64,000 bases of DNA from Pseudomonas chlororaphis (GCA_001023535.1 CP011020.1:2555734-2619733); one strand, 5' to 3'. Shown: positions 16,948 through 27,975, counted from the stretch's first letter. The notes: generated from the letters alone by a model not told the origin. Numbers and translations: made by a program.

Positions 16948-18096
16948 ATGCTGCGACGCCGCATGCTGATCATGTTGGGTGTTGTCCTGCTGGTGGTGCT
17001 GTTGCTGGCCGGCTACAAGGCCTTCTCCGTCTACCAGCAGATCCAGATGTTTTCTGCGCCGAAACCACCGGTCAGCGTGGCCGTGGCCACGGCTACCGAG
17101 CAGCCCTGGCAGGCCCGCCTGCCCGCCGTCGGCAGCCTAAAGGCCCTGCAAGGCGTCGACCTGAGCCTGGAAAATTCCGGGACCGTGCAGAAGGTGCTGT
17201 TCCAGTCCGGCCAGAAGGTCAAGGTCGGCCAACCGCTCCTGCAACTCGACAGCGACGTCGAAAGTGCCTTGCTGCAAACCGCCGAGGCCGATCTTGGCCT
17301 GTCGCAACTGGACTTCGGACGCGGCCGACAACTGGTCGGCAGCCAGGCGATTTCCAAGGGCGAGTTCGACCGACTCTCGGCGCAAATGAAAAAGAACCAG
17401 GCCACGGTCAATCAACTCAAGGCCTCGCTGGCCAAGAAACAGATCCTCGCGCCCTTCAACGGCACCATCGGCATTCGCCGGGTGGACGTCGGCGACTATC
17501 TGGCCAGCGGCACGGTCATCGCCACCCTGCAAGACCTCAGCAGCCTGTATGTGGATTTCTACGTGCCCGAGCAAACGGTGCCCAGGCTTGCCGTTGCCCA
17601 GCCGGTCAATGTCACCGTAGCGGCCTATCCCGGGCAAACCTTCGTCGGCGCCATCAGCGCGATCAACCCCAAGGTCGAGGACAGCACCCGCAACGTGCTG
17701 GTGCGCGCGACCCTGGCCAACCCCGATGGCAAGCTGCTGCCGGGCATGTTCGCCGACCTGCAGGTGATCCTGCCGGAGGTGGCCAATGCTGTCGTCGTGC
17801 CGGAAAGCGCCGTGACCTACACCCTCTATGGCAACTCCATGTACGTGGTCACGCAAAAGAAGGCCGCCGATGGCAGCGTCGAGAAGGATGACAAGGACCA
17901 GCCGGTGCTGATCGCCGAGCGGCGCTTCGTCGAGACCGGTGAGCGCCGTGATGGAAAGGTCCTGGTTTCCAAGGGCGTGCAGAGCGGTGAACAGGTCGTG
18001 ATCGCCGGCCAGATCAAGCTCGACAACGGTACGACCATCGCCATCGGCGACGACAAGACCCTGACCGAACAGAACAGCCCGCCGCGCGCGGACTGA
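16948..18096 (+). CDS. mexV: RND efflux periplasmic adaptor, MexV-like
   Basis: Membrane fusion protein (382 aa) linking an inner-membrane RND pump to an outer-membrane channel. It has an N-terminal anchor (residues 5-25), a barrel-sandwich lipoyl domain (VDLSLENSGTVQKVLFQSGQKV), a helical hairpin and the beta-barrel with FVGAISAINPKVEDSTRNVLVRA. The ATG at 16948 has AAGGAAG upstream; codons further upstream lack one. Position behind the imelysin operon and before the pump matches PA4374-PA4375 (MexVW). No outer-membrane factor gene is present, so it may share OprM, as MexVW does. Confidence 0.85.
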   Translation: MLRRRMLIMLGVVLLVVLLLAGYKAFSVYQQIQMFSAPKPPVSVAVATATEQPWQARLPAVGSLKALQGVDLSLENSGTVQKVLFQSGQKVKVGQPLLQLDSDVESALLQTAEADLGLSQLDFGRGRQLVGSQAISKGEFDRLSAQMKKNQATVNQLKASLAKKQILAPFNGTIGIRRVDVGDYLASGTVIATLQDLSSLYVDFYVPEQTVPRLAVAQPVNVTVAAYPGQTFVGAISAINPKVEDSTRNVLVRATLANPDGKLLPGMFADLQVILPEVANAVVVPESAVTYTLYGNSMYVVTQKKAADGSVEKDDKDQPVLIAERRFVETGERRDGKVLVSKGVQSGEQVVIAGQIKLDNGTTIAIGDDKTLTEQNSPPRAD

Positions 18097-18109
18097 TCAA
18101 GGAATCCCC

Positions 18110-21100
18110 ATGGCTTTTACCGATCCGTTCATCCGCCGCCCGGTGCTCGCCACCGTGGTCAGCCTGTTGATCGTGCTGCTGGGCTTCCAGGCCTGGAGCA
18201 AGTTGCCCTTGCGCCAGTACCCGCAGATGGAAAACGCCCTGATCACGGTGACCACCGCCTACCCCGGGGCCAACGCCGAGACCATCCAGGGCTACATCAC
18301 CCAGCCGATGCAGCAAAGCCTGGCCAGTGCCGAAGGCATCGACTACATGACCTCGGTCAGTCGCCAGAACTTCTCGGTGATCTCGGTCTACGCCCGCATC
18401 GGTTCCAACAGCGACCGGCTCTTCACCGAACTGCTGGCCAAGGCCAACGAGGTCAAGAACCAGTTACCCCAGGACGCCGAGGACCCGGTACTCAGCCGTG
18501 AGGCCGCCGACGCCTCCGCGCTGATGTACATCAGCTTCTTCAGCAAGGAACTGAACAACCCGCAGATCACCGACTACCTGTCACGGGTGATCCAGCCCAA
18601 GCTGGCGACGTTGCCGGGCATGGCCGAAGCCGAGATCCTCGGCAACCAGGTCTTCGCCATGCGCCTGTGGCTCGATCCCGTCAAGCTCGCCGGTTTCGGC
18701 CTGACCGCCACCGACGTGACCAATGCCGTGCGCCAGCAGAACTTCCTCTCCGCCGCCGGCGAGGTAAAAGGCGAGTACGTGGTCACCAGCATCAACGCCA
18801 ACACCGAACTCAAGTCAGCCGAGGCCTTCGCCGCGATCCCACTCAAGACCGAGGGCGACAGCCGCGTGTTGCTGCGGGATGTGGCGCGGGTGGAAATGGG
18901 CGCCGAGAACTACGACACCATCAGCTCCTTCGGCGGTACGCCGTCGGTGTACATCGGGATCAAGGCCACGCCGGGCGCGAACCCGCTGGACGTGATCAAG
19001 GAGGTGCGCAAGCTCATGCCGGAGCTGGAGGCCCAGCTACCGACCAACCTCAAGGCCGAGATCGCCTACGACGCCACCCTGTTCATCCAGGCCTCCATCG
19101 ACGAAGTGGTGAAGACCCTGTTCGAGGCGGTGCTGATCGTCATCGTCGTGGTGTTCCTGTTCCTGGGCGCCCTGCGCTCGGTGCTGATCCCGGTGGTGAC
19201 CATCCCGCTGTCGATGATCGGCGTGATGTTCTTCATGCAGTTGATGGGCTACTCGATGAACCTGCTGACGCTGCTGGCCATGGTGCTTGCCATCGGTCTG
19301 GTGGTGGACGATGCCATTGTGGTGGTGGAAAACATCCACCGGCACATCGAGGAAGGCAAGAGCCCCTTCGACGCCGCATTGGAAGGTGCACGGGAAATCG
19401 CCATGCCGGTGGTCTCGATGACCATCACCCTGGCGGCGGTGTATGCGCCGATCGGCCTGCTCGAAGGGCTGACGGGGGCCTTGTTCAAGGAGTTCGCCCT
19501 CACCCTGGCCGGGGCGGTGGTGATTTCCGGGATCGTCGCCCTGACGCTGTCGCCCATGATGTGCGCAATGCTGCTGCGCCACGACGAAAACCCCACGGGG
19601 TTGGCCCACCGCCTGGACATGGTCTTCGAACGCCTGAAGGGCCGCTACCAGCGCATGCTCCATGGCACCCTCGATGCGCGCCCGGTGGTGCTGGTGTTCG
19701 CCGTGATCATCCTGCTCCTGATCCCGGTGCTGATCATGTTCACCAAGTCCGAACTGGCCCCCGACGAGGACCAGGGCATCATCTTCATGATGGCCAACTC
19801 CCCGAAGACGACCAACCTCGACTACCTGAACGCCTACACCGATCACTTCATCACGATCTTCAAGGAGTTCCCCGAGTACTACTCCTCGTTCCAGATCAAC
19901 GGCTACAACGGCGTACAGTCCGGCATCGGCGGCTTCCTGCTCAAGCCCTGGAACGAGCGCAGCCGCACCCAGATGGAAATCCTGCCCGAGGTCCAGGCCA
20001 AGCTCGAAAGCATCCCCGGCTTGCAGATCTTCGGCTTCAACCTGCCATCGCTGCCGGGCACCGGCGAAGGCCTGCCGTTCGCCTTCGTCATCAACTCTCC
20101 GAAGGATTACGCCACCCTGCTGCAAATCGCCGAACGGGTGAAGAACCGCGCGATGGCGTCCGGCAAGTTCGCCTTCATGGACATCGACCTGGCGTTCGAC
20201 AAACCTGAAGTCGTGGTCGATATCGACCGCGCCAAGGCGGCCCAGATGGGCGTCTCGATGCAGGACCTGGGCGGCACCCTCGCGACCCTGCTGGGGGAAG
20301 CCGAGATCAACCGCTTCACCCTCGAAGGACGCAGCTACAAGGTCATCGCCCAGGTTGAACGGCCGTTTCGCGACAACCCCGACTGGCTGAACAACTACTA
20401 CGTGAAGAACACCCAGGGCGAACTGCTGCCGCTGTCGACCCTGATCAAGGTCAGCGACCGGGCACGGCCACGGCAGTTGAACCAGTTCCAGCAGCTCAAT
20501 GCGGTCACGATCTCGGGCTTTCCCGTCGTGAGCATGGGCGAAGCCATCGAGACGGTCCGCCAGATCGCCCGGGAAGAAGCGCCGGCAGGGTTCGCCTTCG
20601 ATTACGCCGGGGCTTCGCGACAGTTCGTACAGGAAGGCAGCGCCCTGTGGGTCACCTTTGGCCTGGCCCTGGCGATCATCTTCCTGGTGCTGGCCGCCCA
20701 GTTCGAAAGCTTCCGCGACCCGCTGGTGATCCTGGTGACGGTGCCTCTGTCGATTTGCGGCGCCTTGATTCCGCTCTTCCTGGGCTGGTCAAGCATGAAC
20801 ATCTACACCCAGGTGGGCCTGGTGACGCTGATCGGCCTGATCAGCAAGCACGGCATCCTGATCGTCGAGTTTGCCAACCAGTTGCGCAAGGAACAGGGCC
20901 TGAGCCCAAGGGAAGCCGTGGAACAGGCCGCCTCGATCCGTCTACGGCCGGTGCTGATGACCACCGCGGCAATGGTATTCGGCATGGTACCGCTCATCCT
21001 CGCGACAGGCGCCGGGGCGGTGAGCCGCTTCGACATCGGCACGGTCATCGCCACCGGGATGTCGATTGGCACCTTGTTCACCCTGTTCGTGCTGCCCTGC

Positions 21101-21154
21101 GTCTACACGCTGCTGGCCAAACCGGACAAGAACCGAGAACACGCCAGTCTCTGA
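18110..21154 (+). CDS. mexW: RND efflux pump, MexW-like
   Basis: Proton-driven inner-membrane transporter of 1014 residues, the expected length for the HAE1/HAE2-type RND family. Twelve membrane segments are visible, with TM4 holding the proton-relay acidic pair in GLVVDDAIVVVEN. The family motifs FIRRPVLATVVSLL (N-terminus) and the mirrored TM10 SKHGILIVEFAN are present. It starts 13 bp behind the adaptor gene with AAGGAA in front. In P. aeruginosa MexVW exports fluoroquinolones, tetracycline, chloramphenicol and erythromycin through OprM; substrates here are inferred. Confidence 0.9.
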   Translation: MAFTDPFIRRPVLATVVSLLIVLLGFQAWSKLPLRQYPQMENALITVTTAYPGANAETIQGYITQPMQQSLASAEGIDYMTSVSRQNFSVISVYARIGSNSDRLFTELLAKANEVKNQLPQDAEDPVLSREAADASALMYISFFSKELNNPQITDYLSRVIQPKLATLPGMAEAEILGNQVFAMRLWLDPVKLAGFGLTATDVTNAVRQQNFLSAAGEVKGEYVVTSINANTELKSAEAFAAIPLKTEGDSRVLLRDVARVEMGAENYDTISSFGGTPSVYIGIKATPGANPLDVIKEVRKLMPELEAQLPTNLKAEIAYDATLFIQASIDEVVKTLFEAVLIVIVVVFLFLGALRSVLIPVVTIPLSMIGVMFFMQLMGYSMNLLTLLAMVLAIGLVVDDAIVVVENIHRHIEEGKSPFDAALEGAREIAMPVVSMTITLAAVYAPIGLLEGLTGALFKEFALTLAGAVVISGIVALTLSPMMCAMLLRHDENPTGLAHRLDMVFERLKGRYQRMLHGTLDARPVVLVFAVIILLLIPVLIMFTKSELAPDEDQGIIFMMANSPKTTNLDYLNAYTDHFITIFKEFPEYYSSFQINGYNGVQSGIGGFLLKPWNERSRTQMEILPEVQAKLESIPGLQIFGFNLPSLPGTGEGLPFAFVINSPKDYATLLQIAERVKNRAMASGKFAFMDIDLAFDKPEVVVDIDRAKAAQMGVSMQDLGGTLATLLGEAEINRFTLEGRSYKVIAQVERPFRDNPDWLNNYYVKNTQGELLPLSTLIKVSDRARPRQLNQFQQLNAVTISGFPVVSMGEAIETVRQIAREEAPAGFAFDYAGASRQFVQEGSALWVTFGLALAIIFLVLAAQFESFRDPLVILVTVPLSICGALIPLFLGWSSMNIYTQVGLVTLIGLISKHGILIVEFANQLRKEQGLSPREAVEQAASIRLRPVLMTTAAMVFGMVPLILATGAGAVSRFDIGTVIATGMSIGTLFTLFVLPCVYTLLAKPDKNREHASL

Positions 21155-21180
21155 TCTTTTGCGCTGGGGCCTCTAGCTCT

Positions 21181-21234
<54 letters not shown>

Positions 21235-21345
21235 TTGTGGCGAGGGAGCTTGCTCCCGCTGGAGCGCGAAGCGGTCCCCTCCGACCAACGGTCTCCCCAC
21301 GGCAACGGCTTCGCAGCCGAACGGGAGCAAGCTCCCTCGCCACAG
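21235..21345. repeat. REP pair, family B
   Basis: Inverted TTGTGGCGAGGGAGCTTGCT-type palindromes at 21235-21265 and 21319-21345. Confidence 0.8.
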
Positions 21346-21379
21346 GTCCAGCCGTCACGGTTGAAAATCAAACGCCCAA

Positions 21380-21413
21380 AGATAAAGGCCTCGCATATGC
21401 GAGGCCTTTATCT
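21380..21413. terminator. Perfect 34-bp palindrome, bidirectional terminator
   Basis: A fully symmetric sequence centred on CATATG, with AAAGGCCTCG/CGAGGCCTTT arms. It lies between the convergent mexW and the small gene behind inaA, so it can end both transcripts. The T-run is short. Confidence 0.65.
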
Positions 21414-21427
21414 AGACGTCATCATCC

Positions 21428-21655
21428 TCAACTCTGCGGCCTCATCCCTTGGGAAAGACTGAACATGAACAGCAGCAGATCATTGTCCGGCCGGGTCACT
21501 TCGCTGACCTTTGCCACCCGTGGCAAAGGGCACTGCGCATCCACCTTGGAAACGTTGAGGATCTGCGAGCGTGGCTGCTCCCACACAGCCACCGCCATCG
21601 ACGCAACTGCCAGGGCTCCAACTAAAAACACACCTCTAGCAATTTCTAGTTTCAT
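21428..21655 (-). CDS. Small membrane protein behind inaA (PA4377-like position)
   Basis: A 75-residue protein with an N-terminal hydrophobic segment (about 8-25, GVFLVGALAVASMAVAVW), then a polar tail. Function is not recognised. Its ATG lies 2 bp behind the inaA stop and it is the last gene of the leftward warA-inaA transcript. P. aeruginosa also has a small gene at this position. It may be a secreted or single-pass envelope protein. Confidence 0.65.
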   Translation of the reverse strand: MKLEIARGVFLVGALAVASMAVAVWEQPRSQILNVSKVDAQCPLPRVAKVSEVTRPDNDLLLFMFSLSQGMRPQS

Positions 21656-21657
21656 CG

Positions 21658-22368
21658 CTATAAACCTTTGATAGCGCTGCCAAACGCCGTCTCGTAAAAG
21701 TAGACGAGTTTTTTCCAGTCGGCGTCGCTGAACGACGAATGGCGCCGCAACTGCTTCATGTCATGGGAGGCCGCCTGCCGGGCCGTCATGCGCCGGCGGC
21801 ACTTCTCCAGGTCCAGCAGCGCCACCTCCGGCTTGGCCGCCTCGCCCTCCCCAGTCACGCGCACGAAGACGTGCTTGATGTAGATGCAGCTGTGTTGCCA
21901 ACGCCCCCTGTGCATGCGGGCCAGGTTCCCGGCCAGTTCCTGGAGGATCTGGTCATGCACCGCTTCGCCATGACGCTCGCGACCGCCACCGGCATACCAG
22001 TGTTCGATCTCCTCGAAACCTTCGAGCGCACGGGTCACCAATAACGCCCGCCATTTATGCTCGGGGTCCGGCTGGGCTCCACAGAACACCAGCTCGGGCA
22101 CCCGGACATTGAGTCGAGGCAACGCCAGGAGCGCGTCCTGCTCGCGTAATACCGTCGGACGCCCGAACGGGTGCAGCCAACTGCGATAGATGTGCCCGGT
22201 CTGGCGCTTGGCATACAGCAACTCGCCGTCCTTGCTGGTGATCCGTTGTACGCCGCTCTCGCCGCCACGTCGTACGTTGGGCTCCTCCACCCACTCACCC
22301 TGCAAGCTCCAAAAATAATCGAAACTGTCGCGGGGGATACCTGATGCCTCTGCTACCTGCACAACCAT
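21658..22368 (-). CDS. inaA: InaA-type lipopolysaccharide kinase family protein
   Basis: A 236-residue kinase-fold protein of the WaaP/InaA group. Visible are a nucleotide-binding-like N-lobe (ELLYAKRQTGHIYRSW), a His-x-Asn-type catalytic loop replaced by NLARMHRGRWQHSCIYIKHVFV, and the metal-binding-like LLDLEKCRR. Relatives phosphorylate core LPS heptose. The ATG at 22368 is chosen because AGAGG lies 6 nt upstream. It follows the methyltransferase by a few bases. In P. putida this orf222-inaA pair is controlled by ColR, and a ColR box stands before the operon here too. Confidence 0.85.
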   Translation of the reverse strand: MVVQVAEASGIPRDSFDYFWSLQGEWVEEPNVRRGGESGVQRITSKDGELLYAKRQTGHIYRSWLHPFGRPTVLREQDALLALPRLNVRVPELVFCGAQPDPEHKWRALLVTRALEGFEEIEHWYAGGGRERHGEAVHDQILQELAGNLARMHRGRWQHSCIYIKHVFVRVTGEGEAAKPEVALLDLEKCRRRMTARQAASHDMKQLRRHSSFSDADWKKLVYFYETAFGSAIKGL

Positions 22369-22372
22369 GCTT

Positions 22373-23041
22373 TTACCTCTTGCGTAATACATAAACTCGC
22401 CACATGGCATAGAGCGGTAGGAAATCCAGTCGTTCCTGAATACGGAACCCAGCCTGGCGAAATTCCTCTTCTACTGTAGCAACCGGTAACACAAATCGAT
22501 TTTGGTAGTCTTTCTGCCCACGGGTGCGTTCCTGGCGCTTGCGTTTCCAGGCCTTGAAATTACCGTCGACCCACAATGAAACAATCACGCTGTCGCGGCT
22601 GACCCGCTCGAATTCCTTGAGGATCGCCAGGCGGTGCGCGGATTCACCGATGTGGTGCAGCAGCCGCATGCAAAAAATGCTGTCGACGGCGTTATCAGGC
22701 AAGGCAATGTCGAACGCAGATGTGTGCAAGGGTTGTACCCGTTTCACCACATCGGCCGGTTGAGATGTCATGGCCGTCTTGAGCATGGCCTCGGAATTGT
22801 CGGCGCCGATGATCACCCGGTTCGGTTTTTCGGCCAGCAAAGGCCAGAAACGCCCGGCACCGCAAGGCAGGTCCAACACCAGCCCCGGATCGCCGACAAG
22901 CGCCAACGCTCGGCGAGCCAGCTGTTGATCCCGCTGGTTGGACAGGCGACGGCTCATGCCGCTGCGATGCTTATGGAAATATTTGCGAGCATGCTGCTCG
23001 TCGTATTTCTCGGAAAAATCCAGCTTGATGGGTTTGGACAT
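22373..23041 (-). CDS. warA: SAM-dependent methyltransferase WarA
   Basis: A class I methyltransferase of 222 residues. Motif I is VLDLPCGAGRFWPLLAE (around 69-85), the acidic residue follows in IIGADNSEAM, and LPDNAVDSIFCMRLLHHI is motif IV. Length and position between colS and inaA match orf222 of P. putida and WarA of P. aeruginosa, which affects O-antigen presentation in LPS. Its biochemical acceptor is not settled. The start at 23041 has GGAGG 8 nt upstream; an in-frame ATG further up lacks one. Confidence 0.88.
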   Translation of the reverse strand: MSKPIKLDFSEKYDEQHARKYFHKHRSGMSRRLSNQRDQQLARRALALVGDPGLVLDLPCGAGRFWPLLAEKPNRVIIGADNSEAMLKTAMTSQPADVVKRVQPLHTSAFDIALPDNAVDSIFCMRLLHHIGESAHRLAILKEFERVSRDSVIVSLWVDGNFKAWKRKRQERTRGQKDYQNRFVLPVATVEEEFRQAGFRIQERLDFLPLYAMWRVYVLRKR

Positions 23042-23098
23042 TGAGGGGGCCTCCATTACAGATGGGCCCCACCTTATGAATCGGCATGTCATCTCTTT

Positions 23099-23114
23099 GT
23101 GAAAACAAAGTCAT
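23099..23114 (-). promoter_or_regulatory. ColR box before warA
   Basis: Read leftward, the site is ATGACTTTGTTTTCAC. It matches 14 of 16 positions of the ColR motif YYNASNNYTTTTTCAC as I recall it. It lies 58 bp upstream of the warA start codon. Confidence 0.6.
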
Positions 23115-23156
23115 GTTGATGCCACCAATAGTTACAAGATTTGTCCACAAGCCCCC

Positions 23157-24434
23157 TTATCCCGTCGGGTTCAACTGCACTTCAAAACGGCAGCCGTTAG
23201 GCTCCATCGTGCTGAGGCTCACGGTCCAGCCCTGGTTTTCGCAGATCCGCTGCACCAGCGACAGCCCCAGTCCCAAGCCCTCGCCGCGCTGCTCGTTACC
23301 GCGCACGAACGGCTCGAACATCGCCTCGCGCTTCTCTTCGGGGATGCCCACGCCGCTGTCTTCCACCACGAAACCGGTGGCGGTCAGCGAAAGACGGATA
23401 AACCCCTGGTCGGTGTAGTGCAGGGCGTTGCGTAGCAGGTTTCCCATCACGGCGGTCAGGAAGGTGGCGTTGTAGAGCGTCTCAAGGGTCTGCCCCGGTT
23501 CGAAGATCAGCGTCAGGCCCTTGGATTCGATGGGCGCGCGCCACACCCCGAGAAGGTTCTCGGCCACCTGCGCGAGGGTCGCCCGAGGTGACATGCCGTT
23601 GTCTTCGCGCCGAGCCCTGGCGAGCATCAGGAAGGTCTGGACCAACTCTCGCATTTCCTCACTGGCGCGGTTGATCCGCTCGACCTGGGTGCGACCGCGC
23701 TGATCCAGCGCCGGGTTTTCCAGCAACAGTTCGCACGAGGTCGCCAGGACCATCAACGGCGTACGCAACTCGTGGCTCACATCACTGGTGAACAAACGCT
23801 CGCGGGTCAGGGCCTGGCGTAGCTGGCCCAGCGTGGCGTCGAACGCCACGGCCAGTTCGCCCACTTCATCGGCCGCGTAATCCGGCGCCAGCGGTGGGGC
23901 CAGACCAAGCAACTGGTCGCGGTGCCGCACTTGCCGGGCCAGGCGAACCACAGGCGCCATGACCCGACGGGCCAGGACCCACCCCAGGAACACCGCCAGC
24001 GCCAGGCTGAGCACAAAGCCCACCAGCACCACGGCGAACAGCACCCGTTCGCGCTCTTCGAAGTCGCTCTGGTCCTGGAGCAGGACGTAGTGGCGGCCGT
24101 CCACGATCTCGACCATGGCGTGATAGGACAGCTGTTCGCGAAACACTTCGTGGAACCCGCGCTCCAGATGGCGCAGGTCCTTGGGCAGCTCGAAATCCCC
24201 GGGGCCGCCGCTGAAATAGAACAACTGGTCGGGTTCCGGGCGATGGTTCCAGTCCGAGACGCTGTCCATCAACAACAGGCGCTGCAGGTCGCCACCGAGC
24301 CCGGCGGAAATCAGTTTTTCTTCAACCAGGTGGACCGTCGCCACGATCCCCATGGCGAACGCCCCTGCCACCAATGCGCTCATCAACGCAAAGGCGATGA
24401 TGATCCGCTGGGCAAGGCTTTGCTTAAACTCCAT
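23157..24434 (-). CDS. colS: Sensor histidine kinase ColS
   Basis: Inner-membrane kinase of 425 residues: TM1 (10-32), a periplasmic domain of about 100 residues, TM2 (131-153), HAMP, the phospho-acceptor helix with DVSHELRTPL (His221), and an ATPase domain ending GEGLGLGLSLV. The periplasmic domain keeps His35, Glu38 and the Glu126-x-x-Glu129 pair, residues reported to sense excess zinc/iron in P. putida ColS. Its ATG overlaps the colR stop by 11 bp, so translation is coupled. Neighbours are ColR-regulated LPS genes and a PAP2 phosphatase. Confidence 0.92.
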   Translation of the reverse strand: MEFKQSLAQRIIIAFALMSALVAGAFAMGIVATVHLVEEKLISAGLGGDLQRLLLMDSVSDWNHRPEPDQLFYFSGGPGDFELPKDLRHLERGFHEVFREQLSYHAMVEIVDGRHYVLLQDQSDFEERERVLFAVVLVGFVLSLALAVFLGWVLARRVMAPVVRLARQVRHRDQLLGLAPPLAPDYAADEVGELAVAFDATLGQLRQALTRERLFTSDVSHELRTPLMVLATSCELLLENPALDQRGRTQVERINRASEEMRELVQTFLMLARARREDNGMSPRATLAQVAENLLGVWRAPIESKGLTLIFEPGQTLETLYNATFLTAVMGNLLRNALHYTDQGFIRLSLTATGFVVEDSGVGIPEEKREAMFEPFVRGNEQRGEGLGLGLSLVQRICENQGWTVSLSTMEPNGCRFEVQLNPTG

Positions 24435-25107
24435 CGCGCCCCTCGGCCAAGCGATAACCGACGCCGTGCACAGTGTGCAGCAAGGGTTTTTCGAACGGTT
24501 TGTCGATCACCTGGCGCAGTTGATGGACATGGCTGCGCAGGCTGTCGCTGTCCGGACAATCATCGCCCCAGAGCGCTTCTTCGAGGATTTCCCGGCGCAA
24601 CACATGGGGGCTTTTCTGCATCAGCACCGCCAGCAGCTTCAGGCCGACCGGGTTGAGCTTGAGCAGCTTGCCTTCGCGGGTCACTTCCAGGGTGTCGAGG
24701 TCGTAGCTCAGGTCACCGACCTGCAACGCCCGCCGTCCACCCCCCTGGGCCCGGCGCATGACCGCCTCGATCCGCGCAGCCAGTTCCGACAGGGCAAAAG
24801 GCTTGATCAGGTAATCGTCGGCCCCGGACTTGAAGCCTTGCAGGCGATCGTCCAACTGGTCCCGGGCGGTGAGCATGATCACCGGCGTGTCGCGGCGGGC
24901 GTCTTCACGCAGGCGCTTGCACAAGGTGTAGCCGTCGATGCCCGGCAGCATGATGTCGAGCACGATCAGGTCGTAGTGCTCGGTCGCCGCCAGGTGCAAC
25001 CCCGACAGACCGTCCTGGGCACAATCGACGGTGTAGCCCTTGAGCCCCAGGTAGTCGGCCAGGTTGGCCAGGATGTCGCGGTTGTCTTCGACCAATAGAA
25101 TTCGCAT
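24424..25107 (-). CDS. colR: Response regulator ColR
   Basis: An OmpR-family regulator of 227 residues: receiver with Asp51 (LIVLDIMLPG) and Lys in DYLIKPF, then a winged helix with SDSLRSHVHQLRQVIDKP. ColR supports membrane integrity, root colonisation and resistance to polymyxin and excess metals in Pseudomonas. The ATG at 25107 has AGAGGTG 6 nt upstream; a GTG two codons earlier is less likely. It is divergent from the PAP2 gene, and a ColR box lies between them. Confidence 0.92.
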   Translation of the reverse strand: MRILLVEDNRDILANLADYLGLKGYTVDCAQDGLSGLHLAATEHYDLIVLDIMLPGIDGYTLCKRLREDARRDTPVIMLTARDQLDDRLQGFKSGADDYLIKPFALSELAARIEAVMRRAQGGGRRALQVGDLSYDLDTLEVTREGKLLKLNPVGLKLLAVLMQKSPHVLRREILEEALWGDDCPDSDSLRSHVHQLRQVIDKPFEKPLLHTVHGVGYRLAEGRDGV

Positions 25108-25237
25108 GGGCACCTCTGCGTATACGGGGAACGGCCGTCTTGGCCCGCGCAGCTTACGGCCAAGTGTGGCTCACCGCTAGGATTGTGTCTGCTCGTGTCT
25201 TCACTGGACCGCTCCCGAACACAGCCTTGGGCAAGCC

Positions 25238-25253
25238 TTGACGACTTTTTCAC
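25238..25253 (+). promoter_or_regulatory. ColR box before PAP2 phosphatase gene
   Basis: TTGACGACTTTTTCAC matches every position of the ColR motif YYNASNNYTTTTTCAC as I recall it. It lies 85 bp upstream of the PAP2 start codon, in the colR-PAP2 intergenic region. Confidence 0.75.
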
Positions 25254-25337
25254 CCAACCTTCACACCCCTCCCACGCAACACCGGTCAGACTGCGCGAAA
25301 CGCGCTGTTCATCGAAGACTCCCAGAAAGGTACTTTC

Positions 25338-26081
25338 ATGGTTTCCACCGCCATCCGCCCTGCTTCCAGGCCGCTTAACCTGCGGATCGCCCTGGGGCTG
25401 CCCGCCGCCGTCGCGGTCATCCTGGTGCTATTGGAACTGACCACCCTGGACATGGGTCTGGCCCACTTGTTCTATGACGCCACCGGTGGCGGGTTCATTG
25501 GCCGTCACAGTTACTTTTTGGAAGACATCCTCCACGACCGTGCCAAGGAGGTAGTCATCGCCTTTTCCGTGGTGGCGGTCCTGGGGTTTATCGCCACGTT
25601 CTTCAACGCTCGACTCAAGCCGTTCAAACGCGAACTCGGCTGCCTGGTCCTGTCCCTGGCGCTGGCCACGTCGTTCGTCACACCGATGAAGGCCGTGACG
25701 GCCGTGCAATGCCCCTGGAGCCTCAAGGAGTTCGGCGGCAAGGAAACCTACAGCGAATTGCTGAGCCCGCGACCGGCCACCGACAAGCCTGGGCGATGCT
25801 GGCCCGGCGGCCATGCCGCGACCGGCTTCACCCTGTTTGCCCTGTTCTTCGTCCTGCGTGACCGCCGGCCACGCCTGGCCAGACGCGCGTTCGTCCTGGC
25901 CCTCGGCCTGGGCACGGTGTTTTCCATCGGCAGGATGATGCAGGGGGCGCACTTCTTTTCCCACAACGTCTGGACCGCGGTGTTCTGCTGGCTGATTTGC
26001 CTGGGTTGCTACTACTTCATTCTTTACCGACCCGCCGCCACGACGGATCGCGTAGCCCTGCCCGCCCCCGCCCGGGGCTGA
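25338..26081 (+). CDS. PAP2-family membrane phosphatase (ColR-linked)
   Basis: A 247-residue polytopic membrane phosphatase. The three PAP2 motifs are visible: K-x6-RP region (TDKPGRCWPGG replaces part of it), PGGHAATGF with catalytic His, and GRMMQGAHFFSHNVW with SHN-type His. Six hydrophobic segments suit a lipid phosphatase acting on the periplasmic side, for example on lipid A or undecaprenyl pyrophosphate. AAGG precedes the ATG. Its location next to colR with a perfect ColR box fits the PAP2 gene of the P. putida ColR regulon. The substrate is not determined. Confidence 0.85.
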   Translation: MVSTAIRPASRPLNLRIALGLPAAVAVILVLLELTTLDMGLAHLFYDATGGGFIGRHSYFLEDILHDRAKEVVIAFSVVAVLGFIATFFNARLKPFKRELGCLVLSLALATSFVTPMKAVTAVQCPWSLKEFGGKETYSELLSPRPATDKPGRCWPGGHAATGFTLFALFFVLRDRRPRLARRAFVLALGLGTVFSIGRMMQGAHFFSHNVWTAVFCWLICLGCYYFILYRPAATTDRVALPAPARG

Positions 26082-26134
26082 GGATCTTTCAGAGGGGGGC
26101 GAGCCTGCGATAACGATGCTGGGGCTGCTGGCCC

Positions 26135-26231
26135 TTCGCGAGCAAGCCCGCTTCCACAGGGGACCAGGGTGGGCGCAAATCCGGTGATCGCCCAAGATCA
26201 CCTGTGGGAGCGAGCTTGCTCGCGAAAGCGG
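26135..26231. repeat. REP pair, family A
   Basis: Units at 26135-26158 and 26202-26231 in inverted orientation, between the PAP2 gene and the groEL terminator. Confidence 0.8.
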
Positions 26232-26262
26232 CGTAACGCTCGCTCCCCAATAAGCGGCAATA

Positions 26263-26296
26263 AAAAACCCCGCCTGCTTTCGCAGGCGGGGTTTTT
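26263..26296. terminator. Bidirectional terminator behind groEL and PAP2 gene
   Basis: A 15-bp stem (AAAAACCCCGCCTGC with its complement, loop TTTC) has A- and T-runs built into the arms. It is the strongest terminator in the window. Confidence 0.9.
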
Positions 26297-26316
26297 CGCT
26301 ACAGGGTAAGGCTGGC

Positions 26317-27975
<1,659 letters not shown>

